Source of the DNA: Burkholderiaceae bacterium
GTDB taxonomy: Bacteria; Pseudomonadota; Gammaproteobacteria; Burkholderiales; Burkholderiaceae
Reading direction: 5' to 3'
Length of the DNA stretch: 18,272 nt
NCBI GenBank assembly: GCA_947461335.1
Contig: CANHLB010000010.1
Span: 1-18,272 of the forward strand
Made by a program: the position numbers and the translations under genes. Under the pieces are notes generated by a model, which did not search any database, was not told where the DNA came from, and saw only the letters and a list, made by a program, of their open reading frames with translations. Shown here one piece after another: positions 7,980-17,639 of this stretch (position 1 is its first letter; every line of letters starts with the position of its first letter).

Positions 7980-8749
7980 TGGATATCAATCAACTGTTTC
8001 GCCTAGAAAACAAAACAGTCTTTGTGACTGGTGCCTCAAGCGGCATTGGTAAACACTGTGCACTATTAATGGCTCAAGCTGGCGCCAAGGTGGCTATTGC
8101 ATCGCGGCGCATTGACCAACTGGAATCTGTTGTTGCTCAAATCACTGGTTCAGGCGGGACTGCAAAGGCCTTTGAAATAGATGTAACTAAGAAAAAAAGT
8201 GTTGCGCAGTGTTTTGATGAGATAACGGAATGGTCTTTGCCAACTGTCATCATTAACAATGCCGGCATGAGCATTAACCGAAAATTACTTGATCAAACCG
8301 AGGAAGACTGGGACCGGGTTATCGACACCAACCTTAAGGGCTCATGGTTAGTTGCGACTGAAGCTGCTAGGCGCCTAACCGCCTCCAATACTCCGGGAAA
8401 TATTATTAACGTAGCCTCTATTTTAGGAGAGCGTGTGATTGGTGGCGTAGCTCCTTATGTCATTTCTAAGGCAGGGGTAATTCAAAGCACTAAAGTGATG
8501 GCCTTAGAGTTGGCTCGCCATCAAATCCGTGTCAATGCACTTTTGCCCGGTTATGTCATCACCGACCTCAACCGCGAATTTCTCATGAGTGAATTAGGCC
8601 AAAAACTTCTTGTACGCATACCAACGCGGCGCTTTAATAATTTAGAAGATTTAAATGGACCACTTTTGCTTTTGGCTTCTGATGCCAGCATTGCAATGAC
8701 TGGTGCCACCCTTGCGGTAGATAGTGGTCACCTCATCAGCAGCTTATAA
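7979..8749 (+). CDS. Short-chain dehydrogenase/reductase (SDR, 3-hydroxyacyl type possible)
   Basis: This 256-residue classical SDR has the NAD(P)-binding motif TGASSGIG (17-24), the structural NNAG (93-96), catalytic Ser147 and the Tyr160-x-x-x-Lys164 pair in YVISK. The sequence after the first beta strand carries Arg43-Arg44, which may favour NADP over NAD, but this is weak evidence. The ATG at 7979 overlaps the ACAD stop (TGATG), so translation is likely coupled; a GTG one codon earlier (7976) is less likely. In the lva cluster of Pseudomonas an SDR works with a kinase and an ACAD on 4-hydroxyacyl-CoA, and the same set is found here. The substrate cannot be read from the sequence. Confidence 0.92.
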   Translation: MDINQLFRLENKTVFVTGASSGIGKHCALLMAQAGAKVAIASRRIDQLESVVAQITGSGGTAKAFEIDVTKKKSVAQCFDEITEWSLPTVIINNAGMSINRKLLDQTEEDWDRVIDTNLKGSWLVATEAARRLTASNTPGNIINVASILGERVIGGVAPYVISKAGVIQSTKVMALELARHQIRVNALLPGYVITDLNREFLMSELGQKLLVRIPTRRFNNLEDLNGPLLLLASDASIAMTGATLAVDSGHLISSL

Positions 8750-8757
8750 ACGCAAGT

Positions 8758-9762
8758 ATGCAATCGCCTGCTTTTCAAGATTCACTCAACAGCTATTTAA
8801 ATCATCTTGGGCTTACAAAAGGGGCTATTGAACTTAGCCAATTGACTGGTGGTCAATCCAACCCAACATTCAAAATCAGCAATGGCAACTCACATTACGT
8901 GCTCAGAAAAAAACCGAGTGGAGTTTTATTGCCGTCTGCACATGCGATTGATCGAGAGTATCGCGTGATGAAAGCGCTGGCCAATACAGATGTGCCCGTG
9001 CCCCAGATGCTGGCTTATTGCGAAGATGAAGGCATTATTGGAACCGCCTTTTTCATCATGGAATATCTAGACGGGCGAGTCTTTGCAGACCAATCTTTGC
9101 CTAGTCTACTAGCTAGTGAGCGTCAAAAAGTTTACGAGCAAATGAATCAAACTATCGCCGCCATCCATTGCCTGGATTATGGAACGCTTGGATTAGACAC
9201 CTTTGGCAAGCCCGGCAATTACTTTGCCCGGCAAATCGCGCGCTGGTCTCGCCAAGTACGCGAAGCCAACATTGCCATTCCCAGCTCTCTCAATAAGCTG
9301 ATGGACTGGTTGCCTAATAACATTCCCCCAGAAGACGAAACCTCGCTAATTCATGGCGACTTTCGGATGGATAACTTAATCTTTCATAAAACCGATTTGC
9401 GTGTGATTGGTGTTTTAGATTGGGAGCTCTCCACTCTTGGTAACCCGCTAGCTGACTTTGCTTATCAATGTATGGCTTGGAGAATCCCGCCAAGTCTATG
9501 GCGCGGAATTCAAGGTCTAGATTTGGCTAGGCTCGGAATTCCTAGCGAAACAGAATATATCGCTATGTATGAGAGAAAAATAGGGCGGCCTGTTTCAGAG
9601 CACTGGTCTTTCTTGATGGCCTATAACCTATTCCGAATTGCTGCAATTTTGCATGGCATTAGCAAACGTGCAATAGATGGAAATGCCAATGCAAGCGATG
9701 CTATTGAAAATGGGAGCAAAGCAGGGGCTCTCGCTGACCTAGGTTGGGCTTGTGCCCAATAG
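8758..9762 (+). CDS. APH-fold small-molecule kinase, ACAD10/11 N-terminal domain/LvaA-like
   Basis: This 334-residue phosphotransferase of the aminoglycoside phosphotransferase/choline kinase fold has a Gly-rich loop GGQSNPTF (31-38), ATP-binding Lys in VLRKKPSG (48-55), FFIMEYLDGRVF (98-109), the catalytic loop LIHGDFRMDNLIF (197-209, Asp201 and Asn206) and the metal-binding DWELSTLGNP (221-230). The catalytic and metal-loop segments closely resemble, from memory, the N-terminal kinase domain of human ACAD11, which phosphorylates 4-hydroxyacyl-CoA. An antibiotic-resistance role is unlikely given these motifs and the neighbours. It starts 8 bases after the SDR, with weak ribosome binding (GCAAG), and ends in a terminator. 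Confidence 0.88.
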   Translation: MQSPAFQDSLNSYLNHLGLTKGAIELSQLTGGQSNPTFKISNGNSHYVLRKKPSGVLLPSAHAIDREYRVMKALANTDVPVPQMLAYCEDEGIIGTAFFIMEYLDGRVFADQSLPSLLASERQKVYEQMNQTIAAIHCLDYGTLGLDTFGKPGNYFARQIARWSRQVREANIAIPSSLNKLMDWLPNNIPPEDETSLIHGDFRMDNLIFHKTDLRVIGVLDWELSTLGNPLADFAYQCMAWRIPPSLWRGIQGLDLARLGIPSETEYIAMYERKIGRPVSEHWSFLMAYNLFRIAAILHGISKRAIDGNANASDAIENGSKAGALADLGWACAQ

Positions 9763-9779
9763 TAAAACTATTGCTTTTT
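9757..9779 (+). terminator. Terminator of the ACAD operon overlapping convergent stop codons
   Basis: CAATAGT (9757-9763) pairs with ACTATTG (9767-9773) around a 3-base loop, followed by C and five T residues. The kinase stop TAG (9760-9762) and the livM stop (9770-9768, opposite strand) both lie inside it. A second GC-rich hairpin, TTGGGC-TTGT-GCCCAA (9744-9759), lies just upstream and shares three bases, so the two exclude each other. On the minus strand neither stem is followed by a T tract, so it looks one-directional. Confidence 0.6.
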
Positions 9780-10727
9780 AGTAAAGATTCCAACCAGGCC
9801 GCGACGAAAGGCCATCACACAGAAAATAAATATCAAGCCCGTAACAACAGTGACAGATTCGCCCAAAGAGTTAAACCAGGCCACGCCAGTCATTTGAGCC
9901 AAGAAGTTTCCAATCTCGCCCACCCGATGCTCAAGCAAAACAATTACTAAAGCGCCCACAAATGGTCCGGCCAAGGTGCCGACACCGCCAACCAGAGTCA
10001 TCAAAATAACTAGACCGGACATTGACCAGTGCACATCTGTCAGCGTCTCGAAACCCAATACCAAGGCTTGAACAGCCCCAGCCAAACCAGCCAGCGCGGC
10101 AGACAAAATAAATACTAAAAACTTAAAACGATTCACGTTATAGCCTAGAGATACTGCGCGCGGCTCGTTTTCCTTAATCGCCTTTAAAATCTGTCCAAAC
10201 GGGGAGGAGATGATTCTAGAAATAAATAAGAATCCAATAAGCACTGTGGCTAAAACAAAGTAGTAAAGATTCAAATCATTTTTTAAGTCGATTACGCCGA
10301 ACAACTCGCCCCTTGGAATACCTTGAAAACCATCCTCACCCCCAGAAGCTGGAGCTTGCAGGCAAATAAAGTAAAACATTTGCGCTAAGGCTAAAGTAAT
10401 CATAGAAAAGTAAATGCCTTGCCTTCGAATTGCAAGCCCGCCAATGAGGGCGCCCAAGGCTGCAGCAAACAAAACCCCAAGAATAATTCCGCCTGCTGGA
10501 CCAGCGCCCATATCGCGCATCAAATATCCCGCACAATATCCAGCTCCACCAAAAAATGCAGCATGGCCAAAGGATAGTAGGCCTGTATAACCTAACAATA
10601 AATTAAATGCTGCAGCAAAAAGAGCAAAGCATAAAATCTTCATCAGGAAAATTGGGTAGGCAAAAAATGGTGCCACTATTGCGATAGCAAGAATTGCCAG
10701 AAAAATCCAAAGTTTGAGTGATTTCAT
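9768..10727 (-). CDS. livM: HAAT-family ABC transporter permease LivM
   Basis: This 319-residue inner-membrane permease pairs with LivH to form the channel of a branched-chain-amino-acid-type importer. It has eight to ten hydrophobic helices and the LivM hallmark LLGYTGLLSFGHAAFFGGAGYC (about 43-64). The cytoplasmic loop that docks the ATPases contains SPFGQILKAIKENEPRAVSLGYN (about 174-196), similar to the coupling-helix region of the family. Its ATG overlaps the livH stop as ATGA (10727-10724). It is last in the operon and converges with the kinase gene, with 5 bases between the two stop codons. Confidence 0.93.
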   Translation of the reverse strand: MKSLKLWIFLAILAIAIVAPFFAYPIFLMKILCFALFAAAFNLLLGYTGLLSFGHAAFFGGAGYCAGYLMRDMGAGPAGGIILGVLFAAALGALIGGLAIRRQGIYFSMITLALAQMFYFICLQAPASGGEDGFQGIPRGELFGVIDLKNDLNLYYFVLATVLIGFLFISRIISSPFGQILKAIKENEPRAVSLGYNVNRFKFLVFILSAALAGLAGAVQALVLGFETLTDVHWSMSGLVILMTLVGGVGTLAGPFVGALVIVLLEHRVGEIGNFLAQMTGVAWFNSLGESVTVVTGLIFIFCVMAFRRGLVGIFTKKQ

Positions 10728-11608
10728 TTTTCTCGCCCAAACAAGCCTGCTGGCCTAAACAGCAAAACAATCACCATAATGGCAAACACCACGGTACTTG
10801 AGGCTTCTGGATAAAACACCTTAGTCAGGCCCTCAACTAGGCCCAAGCCTAAGCCGGTAACAATCGACCCCATGATCGAACCCATACCACCGATCACCAC
10901 CACAGCGAAAACAATAATGATCAGGTTAGACCCCATCAAGGGAGAAACTTGAATAATCGGCGCTGCAAGCACACCCGAAAAAGCGGCGAGCGCCACCCCA
11001 AAACCATAAGTTAAGGTGGTCATGAGGGGGAAATTGACGCCAAACGCCTGGACCAATTTTGGATTTTCTGTACCAGCGCGCAGGTAAGCGCCAATGCTGG
11101 TTTTTTCAATTACATACCAAGTGGCAAAACAAACTGTTAGGGAGGATGCCACGACCCAGGCACGGTAGTTCGGCAAAACCATAAATCCTAGATCTGTAGC
11201 CCCGCTCAGAGCTTGAGGGGCGCTGTAAGATAAACCTGAGGCTCCGTATATGGAGCGTAAGACGCCCTCAATAAAGAGCGTTAAACCAAAGGTCAATAAG
11301 AGCCCATACAAATGATCGAGTTGATATAAATGCCTTAGCAGCAAACGCTCAATCACAATGCCAATCAGGCCAACAATGATTGGTGCCAATAACAGCATTA
11401 CCCAATAGTTAATTCCAAAATATTGCCCTGCCATCCAAGTCACAATGGCGCCCAACATAAACATGGCGCCATGTGAAAAGTTGATGACATTTAAAAGGCC
11501 AAAGATTACCGCCAATCCTAAACTCAGAATTGCATAAAAACTGCCGTTAACCAGCCCCAAAAGGAGCTGGCTTAACAGGGCAGAGATAGAAAGGCCGAAG
11601 ATTTCCAA
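10724..11608 (-). CDS. livH: HAAT-family ABC transporter permease LivH
   Basis: This 294-residue permease has about eight membrane helices and the LivH hallmarks LLGLVNGSFYAILSLGLAVIFG (about 16-37), NVINFSHGAMFMLGA and the coupling segment TSIGAYLRAGTENPKLVQAFG. The start is a TTG at 11608-11606, 2 bases after the stop of the binding-protein gene; no ATG or GTG gives a full first helix, and the distance from start to motif fits the family. No strong Shine-Dalgarno is seen, so translation may depend on coupling to the upstream gene. The stop overlaps the livM start. Confidence 0.93.
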   Translation of the reverse strand: MEIFGLSISALLSQLLLGLVNGSFYAILSLGLAVIFGLLNVINFSHGAMFMLGAIVTWMAGQYFGINYWVMLLLAPIIVGLIGIVIERLLLRHLYQLDHLYGLLLTFGLTLFIEGVLRSIYGASGLSYSAPQALSGATDLGFMVLPNYRAWVVASSLTVCFATWYVIEKTSIGAYLRAGTENPKLVQAFGVNFPLMTTLTYGFGVALAAFSGVLAAPIIQVSPLMGSNLIIIVFAVVVIGGMGSIMGSIVTGLGLGLVEGLTKVFYPEASSTVVFAIMVIVLLFRPAGLFGREK

Positions 11609-11610
11609 GA

Positions 11611-12807
11611 TTACTTATTGCCGCACTGAGCATAAGACTCAAGAGGGAAAGCCTTCTCGCCGGGCACAGTAGCAACTAGCTTGTAGTAATCCCATGGGCT
11701 TTTAACTTCGCTTGGTGTCTTAACTTCAAACAGATACATATCGTGGACCATGGTTCCGTCCTTGCGGATATAACCATTTTTTGTAAACATATCGTTAATT
11801 TTGACCTTGCGCATTTGTTGCAGCACCTTATCTGAATCGGTGGTACCGGCAGCTTTAACAGCATTCAAATAAGTCATCGTGGATGAATAGTTTCCTGCTT
11901 GAACCATCGTAGGCATACGTTTCATTTTTTCGAAGAAGCGTTTTGCAAACTTGCGAGTTTCATCATTCTGATCCCAATACCAGGCCTCAGTAGCCAACAG
12001 GCCTTGTGCATTTTGGATGCCAATTGCATGCACATCGGTAATAAATACCAATAAACCAGCAATCTTCATGGTTTTAGTAATACCAAACTCATTAGCAGCT
12101 TTTACGGAATTAATCGTATCGCCGCCCGCATTAGCTAAGCCCAAGACCTGGGCTTTTGAAGCCTGTGCCTGCAATAGATAAGATGAAAAATCGCTAGCAT
12201 TTAGTGGGTGCTTAGATGTTCCCAGCACCTTTCCGCCGCTGGCGTTAATCACGTTAGTTGCATCTTTCTCTAGGGCATAACCAAAGGCATAGTCAGCAGT
12301 CAAAAAATACCAAGTCTTTAAGCCCTTATCCATCATTCCTTTAGCTGAACCGTTTGCCAAGGCAACTGTGTCATAGGTGTAATGAATGGTGTATGGGGTG
12401 CACTGGTCATTGGTTAATGCGGAAGTTCCAGCACCGTTGTTGATGTAAATCCGTTTTTTCTCAGCGGCCACTTTTGAAGTTGCCAATGCCGTTCCAGAAT
12501 TGGTTCCACCAAAGATAACTGTAACGCCGTCTTGATCAATCCACTCTCTGGTTTTAGATGCAGCAATATCTGCCTTATTTTGATGGTCGGCAGAAACCAC
12601 ATCAATTTTTTTGCCTAAAACACTGCCGCCAAAGTCGGCAATGGCCATCTTGATCGACTCCAAACCACCTTGACCATCAATGTCTGAATACAAACCAGAA
12701 ATGTCTGTAATAAAACCAATTTTTACAGCAGACGGATCAGCCGCATTTGCGCCACTTGAGACTGCGGCCAGGGCCGCTACTGCCATAGAAATTAAAGTGC
12801 GTTTCAT
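11611..12807 (-). CDS. Periplasmic substrate-binding protein of LivK type (Peripla_BP_6)
   Basis: This 398-residue protein has a clear Sec signal peptide (MKRTLISMAVAALAAVSSGANA, cleavage after Ala22 before ADPS). The mature part starts with the family sequence VKIGFITDISGLYSDIDGQGG and continues as a two-lobed binding fold (HQNKADIAASKTREWID, FGGTNSGTALATSKVA). Cys136 and Cys395 are the only cysteines and could form a disulfide in the periplasm. The ATG at 12807 is preceded by AAGGAAGAATA, a good ribosome site, and directly opens the signal peptide; an upstream in-frame start would add 8 residues before it. It lies between livF and livH. The closest known group binds amino acids, aromatic acids or other carboxylates; the ligand here is unknown. 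Confidence 0.92.
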   Translation of the reverse strand: MKRTLISMAVAALAAVSSGANAADPSAVKIGFITDISGLYSDIDGQGGLESIKMAIADFGGSVLGKKIDVVSADHQNKADIAASKTREWIDQDGVTVIFGGTNSGTALATSKVAAEKKRIYINNGAGTSALTNDQCTPYTIHYTYDTVALANGSAKGMMDKGLKTWYFLTADYAFGYALEKDATNVINASGGKVLGTSKHPLNASDFSSYLLQAQASKAQVLGLANAGGDTINSVKAANEFGITKTMKIAGLLVFITDVHAIGIQNAQGLLATEAWYWDQNDETRKFAKRFFEKMKRMPTMVQAGNYSSTMTYLNAVKAAGTTDSDKVLQQMRKVKINDMFTKNGYIRKDGTMVHDMYLFEVKTPSEVKSPWDYYKLVATVPGEKAFPLESYAQCGNK

Positions 12808-12835
12808 TATTCTTCCTTTAAAAGTAAACACTAAA

Positions 12836-13540
12836 CTAAACCCCTAAATACCCATTTAAGACTTCGGCCTTGGCCCTTAAGTCTGGCCGCTCGACCACCT
12901 CTACTATCAACCCGCTTTCAACAACATAATGCCGATCTGCAAGCTCGGCAGCAAACCTAAAATTTTGTTCGACCAAGATAATCGTAAAGCCCTTGTTTCT
13001 TAATTTAGTGACTACCTCGCCAAGCTTTTCAACAATGACAGGCGCAAGGCCTTCGGTAATCTCATCGAGCAATAAAAGCTTGGCGCCCGTTCTTAAAATT
13101 CGAGCCATGGCCAACATTTGTTGCTCACCGCCGGAAAGTCTCGTCCCAGGACTGTTGCGCCTCTCATAAAGATTGGGAAACATTTCATAAATTTCTTCTA
13201 AGTCCATGCCTCCGGAAGAGATTTTGGGTGGGAGTAGAAGGTTTTCTTCCGCAGTCAAGCTAGCAAAGATTCCCCGCTCCTCAGGACAGTAGCCAATTCC
13301 AAGGCGGGCAATTTGATATGTTGGCATCGCAATGGTTTCAGTTCCAAATACACTAATTGAACCCTTCCTTTTAGAAGTAAGGCCCAAAATGGTTTTTAGA
13401 ATCGTGCTGCGGCCGGCGCCGTTCCTACCCAAAAGGGTAACCACCTCGCCATCACGCACTGTAAAATTCACACCGTGCAAAATGTGCGACTCTCCATACC
13501 AAGACTCTAAATTTTTGACTTCGAGGGCCACGGCACTCAT
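12836..13540 (-). CDS. livF: HAAT-family ABC transporter ATP-binding protein LivF
   Basis: This 234-residue nucleotide-binding subunit has the family's usual length. The ABC signature LSGGEQ (135-140) and Walker B LLLLDE (155-160) are intact. Walker A reads GRNGAGRST (38-46): Arg44 replaces the Lys that normally contacts ATP phosphates. The codon is CGC, so at least two base changes separate it from AAA or AAG. The H-loop is VEQN (Gln192 instead of His), which is normal for LivF. A Shine-Dalgarno GGAGG lies 9 bases before the ATG, and the ATG overlaps the livG stop (ATGA, 13540-13537). It partners LivG in the transporter. Confidence 0.93.
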   Translation of the reverse strand: MSAVALEVKNLESWYGESHILHGVNFTVRDGEVVTLLGRNGAGRSTILKTILGLTSKRKGSISVFGTETIAMPTYQIARLGIGYCPEERGIFASLTAEENLLLPPKISSGGMDLEEIYEMFPNLYERRNSPGTRLSGGEQQMLAMARILRTGAKLLLLDEITEGLAPVIVEKLGEVVTKLRNKGFTIILVEQNFRFAAELADRHYVVESGLIVEVVERPDLRAKAEVLNGYLGV

Positions 13541-14304
13541 AGAGTATCGCCTCCATGAGTGCCCATATAGGCCTCAACGACTAATGGGTTGTTAGAAACC
13601 TCGTTGTAAGAACCCTCAGCCAAAACCGAGCCGCGCTGCAAAACAGTGATGCGATCTGCAATGGAATAAACCACCTTCATGTTGTGCTCAACCATCAAAA
13701 TGGTGCGCCCCTTGGCAACCCGATCAATTAATTCTGTTACTCGCTCAACATCCTCTTGCCCCATCCCCTGGGTGGGCTCGTCCAAAAGCATCAGCTCTGG
13801 TTCCATGGCCAGCGTGGTAGCAATTTCTAATGCCCTTTTGCGTCCATAGGCCAAATTTAGGGTATCTTGCTTAGCAAAATCCTCTAGGCCAACCTCGTGC
13901 AAAAGCTCTAAAGCGCGCTCATTAAGAGTATTTAAGGATTCGCCCGACTTCCAAAAGTGAAACTCTGTTCCTAGTCCTCGCTGCAGTGCAACACGAACAT
14001 TTTCCAAAACAGTTAAGTGAGGGAAAACTGCTGAGATTTGAAAAGAGCGAATTACTCCGCGTCGGGCAATCTGTGCCGGCGCCTCATTTGTGATGTCAAT
14101 TCCATTAAAAAGAATTTGTCCGCTACTTGGCTCTAAAAATTTGGTTAAAAGGTTAAAACAAGTTGTTTTACCTGCGCCATTTGGCCCAATCAAGGCGTGA
14201 ATAGCTCCCCTGCTTACGTCCAAGTTCACATCACTAACTGCGGAAAACCCCTTAAAGGCCTTACCAAGTCCAATTGTTTTTAATATTGTTTCTTGCAATC
14301 TCAT
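13537..14304 (-). CDS. livG: HAAT-family ABC transporter ATP-binding protein LivG
   Basis: This is a 255-residue ATPase subunit, the same length as E. coli LivG. Walker A GPNGAGKTT (40-48) is canonical, with Lys46; Walker B is LMLLDEP (171-177); the switch His207 lies in MVEHNM. The signature is LAYGRKR (151-157) instead of LSGGQ, typical of LivG. The ATG at 14304 gives the family-length N-terminus; a TTG at 14346 would add 14 non-conserved residues. AGAGGG just before the ATG may serve as ribosome site, though the spacing is short, and a GC-rich stem (CCCC-AGGC-GGGG) lies directly upstream. It is the first gene of the livG-F-binding protein-H-M operon, with a candidate promoter at 14385-14358. 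Confidence 0.93.
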   Translation of the reverse strand: MRLQETILKTIGLGKAFKGFSAVSDVNLDVSRGAIHALIGPNGAGKTTCFNLLTKFLEPSSGQILFNGIDITNEAPAQIARRGVIRSFQISAVFPHLTVLENVRVALQRGLGTEFHFWKSGESLNTLNERALELLHEVGLEDFAKQDTLNLAYGRKRALEIATTLAMEPELMLLDEPTQGMGQEDVERVTELIDRVAKGRTILMVEHNMKVVYSIADRITVLQRGSVLAEGSYNEVSNNPLVVEAYMGTHGGDTL

Positions 14305-14357
14305 ACCCTCTACCCCGCCTGGGGCAAGACATTGAGAATAACCCAAGATGGGATTGC

Positions 14358-14385
14358 TTTATATAGCGATAACCCTAAAGTTCAA
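14358..14385 (-). promoter_or_regulatory. Candidate promoter of the liv-type operon
   Basis: Reading leftward, TTGAAC (14385-14380, 5 of 6), a 16-base spacer and TATAAA (14363-14358, 5 of 6) form a good sigma-70 promoter. Transcription would start near 14351, about 47 bases before the livG ATG. An imperfect dyad (ATAACCCT at 14369-14376 with AGGGGTAT at 14385-14392, one mismatch) covers the -35 and part of the spacer and may be an operator. No terminator is visible between the upstream DUF3717 gene and this promoter, so read-through from gyrB is possible. Confidence 0.55.
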
Positions 14386-14401
14386 GGGGTATAAGTTGCT
14401 A

Positions 14402-14617
14402 TTAGCTTGCCTTTAGAAACTTTTGGATGGCCGCTCTAGCTAACTCATCAAGCACATCAATAGGCACCCTTTGGGCGCCCTGGACAATCATTAGGGCATA
14501 CGGTTTAGCAAGGGCAGAAGCTTCGGGGCATAGGCGCAACTCCTCGCCCTCAGCAGGTGACTGACTGCGCCAATAATTAATGGCTGCCTCTAGCTCCTGG
14601 ATGCTCACATACAACAT
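14402..14617 (-). CDS. DUF3717-type small protein of unknown function
   Basis: This 71-residue acidic, helical, soluble protein contains IQELEAAINYWRSQSP (6-21) and LRLCPEASALAKPYALMIVQ (27-46). That pattern matches my memory of DUF3717, a short family found mainly in Burkholderiales, of unknown function. There are no membrane segments and a single Cys (Cys30). The ATG at 14617 is chosen because it is 5 residues before the conserved helix; ribosome binding is weak (AAGAG). It is 14 bases after the SET gene and is the last gene of the dnaN-gyrB-SET block. Confidence 0.75.
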   Translation of the reverse strand: MLYVSIQELEAAINYWRSQSPAEGEELRLCPEASALAKPYALMIVQGAQRVPIDVLDELARAAIQKFLKAS

Positions 14618-14631
14618 ACGCTCTTGGGCGC

Positions 14632-15126
14632 CTATTTATCTTTTACAGCAAGCATGGTGCCGCGACATTTTTTGGCACCACAGCGACACTCGTAATCTTT
14701 TTTCATTTGCTTGCTAACTCGACCATCGATATCAAGCGAATAGTCGTAAAACAATTCCTCACCAACCTCCAGTTTGCGCTTTGCATAAATAAAAACCCTT
14801 GGTTCGCCATCATAGATACCTTCCTTTGTTTCACAACTTGGCTTGCAAGAATGGTTAATCCAGCGAGCGGCATTGCCGCCATACTTTGCGTCTATAACGC
14901 GACCATCGTCCAAAGAAAAGTAAAAGGTATGGTTTGGGTCCTTCTTATCGTGTGGGTGACGCTTGATGGCTAGCTTCCAACTAATACGTTCACCTTTGTA
15001 TTCAATGATGGCCTGTCCTTTTTTAATGGTCTTTGCTACAAAGACGCCCTTGCCATGAATGGGTGAAGATTTCACAACAATAGAAGACCGATCCACCTTA
15101 GGAGGTGCTAATTTTTTTGATTTCAT
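14632..15126 (-). CDS. SET-domain protein-lysine methyltransferase with post-SET zinc motif
   Basis: This 164-residue protein is a near-minimal SET domain. It shows the SET-N motif IHGKGVFVAKTIKKGQAIIEY (23-43), the SAM/knot motif RWINHSC (88-94), and ELFYDYSLD (124-132) with catalytic-type Tyr127 and Tyr129. The post-SET motif is CRCGAKKC (147-154); Cys94, Cys147, Cys149 and Cys154 can bind one zinc, as in eukaryotic SET enzymes. The first 16 residues are Lys-rich and probably disordered. Family members methylate protein lysines using SAM; the target here is unknown. The start is 3 bases after the gyrB stop and has no Shine-Dalgarno, so translation is probably coupled to gyrB. Confidence 0.9.
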   Translation of the reverse strand: MKSKKLAPPKVDRSSIVVKSSPIHGKGVFVAKTIKKGQAIIEYKGERISWKLAIKRHPHDKKDPNHTFYFSLDDGRVIDAKYGGNAARWINHSCKPSCETKEGIYDGEPRVFIYAKRKLEVGEELFYDYSLDIDGRVSKQMKKDYECRCGAKKCRGTMLAVKDK

Positions 15127-15129
15127 GAT

Positions 15130-17634
<2,505 letters not shown>

Positions 17635-17639
17635 CTAAG

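Noticed and set aside
8758..9762. Aminoglycoside-resistance gene reading of the APH-fold protein
   Set aside because: The HGDFRMDN and DWELSTLGNP segments and the ACAD/SDR neighbours point to the ACAD10/11 kinase group rather than to drug kinases.
9768..14304. Urea transporter (UrtABCDE) reading of the ABC operon
   Set aside because: The gene order is G-F-binding protein-H-M rather than urtABCDE, the subunit motifs are LivF/LivG-like and no urease genes are nearby.
14315..14326. GC-rich stem CCCC-AGGC-GGGG before livG considered as terminator or riboswitch
   Set aside because: The stem is only four base pairs with no T tract and no larger conserved structure; at most it may affect livG ribosome access.
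14829..14844. TGTTTCAC half-site resembling parS within the SET gene
   Set aside because: Only the left half matches; the right half (AACTTGGC) does not, so it is not a palindrome and ParB binding is unlikely.
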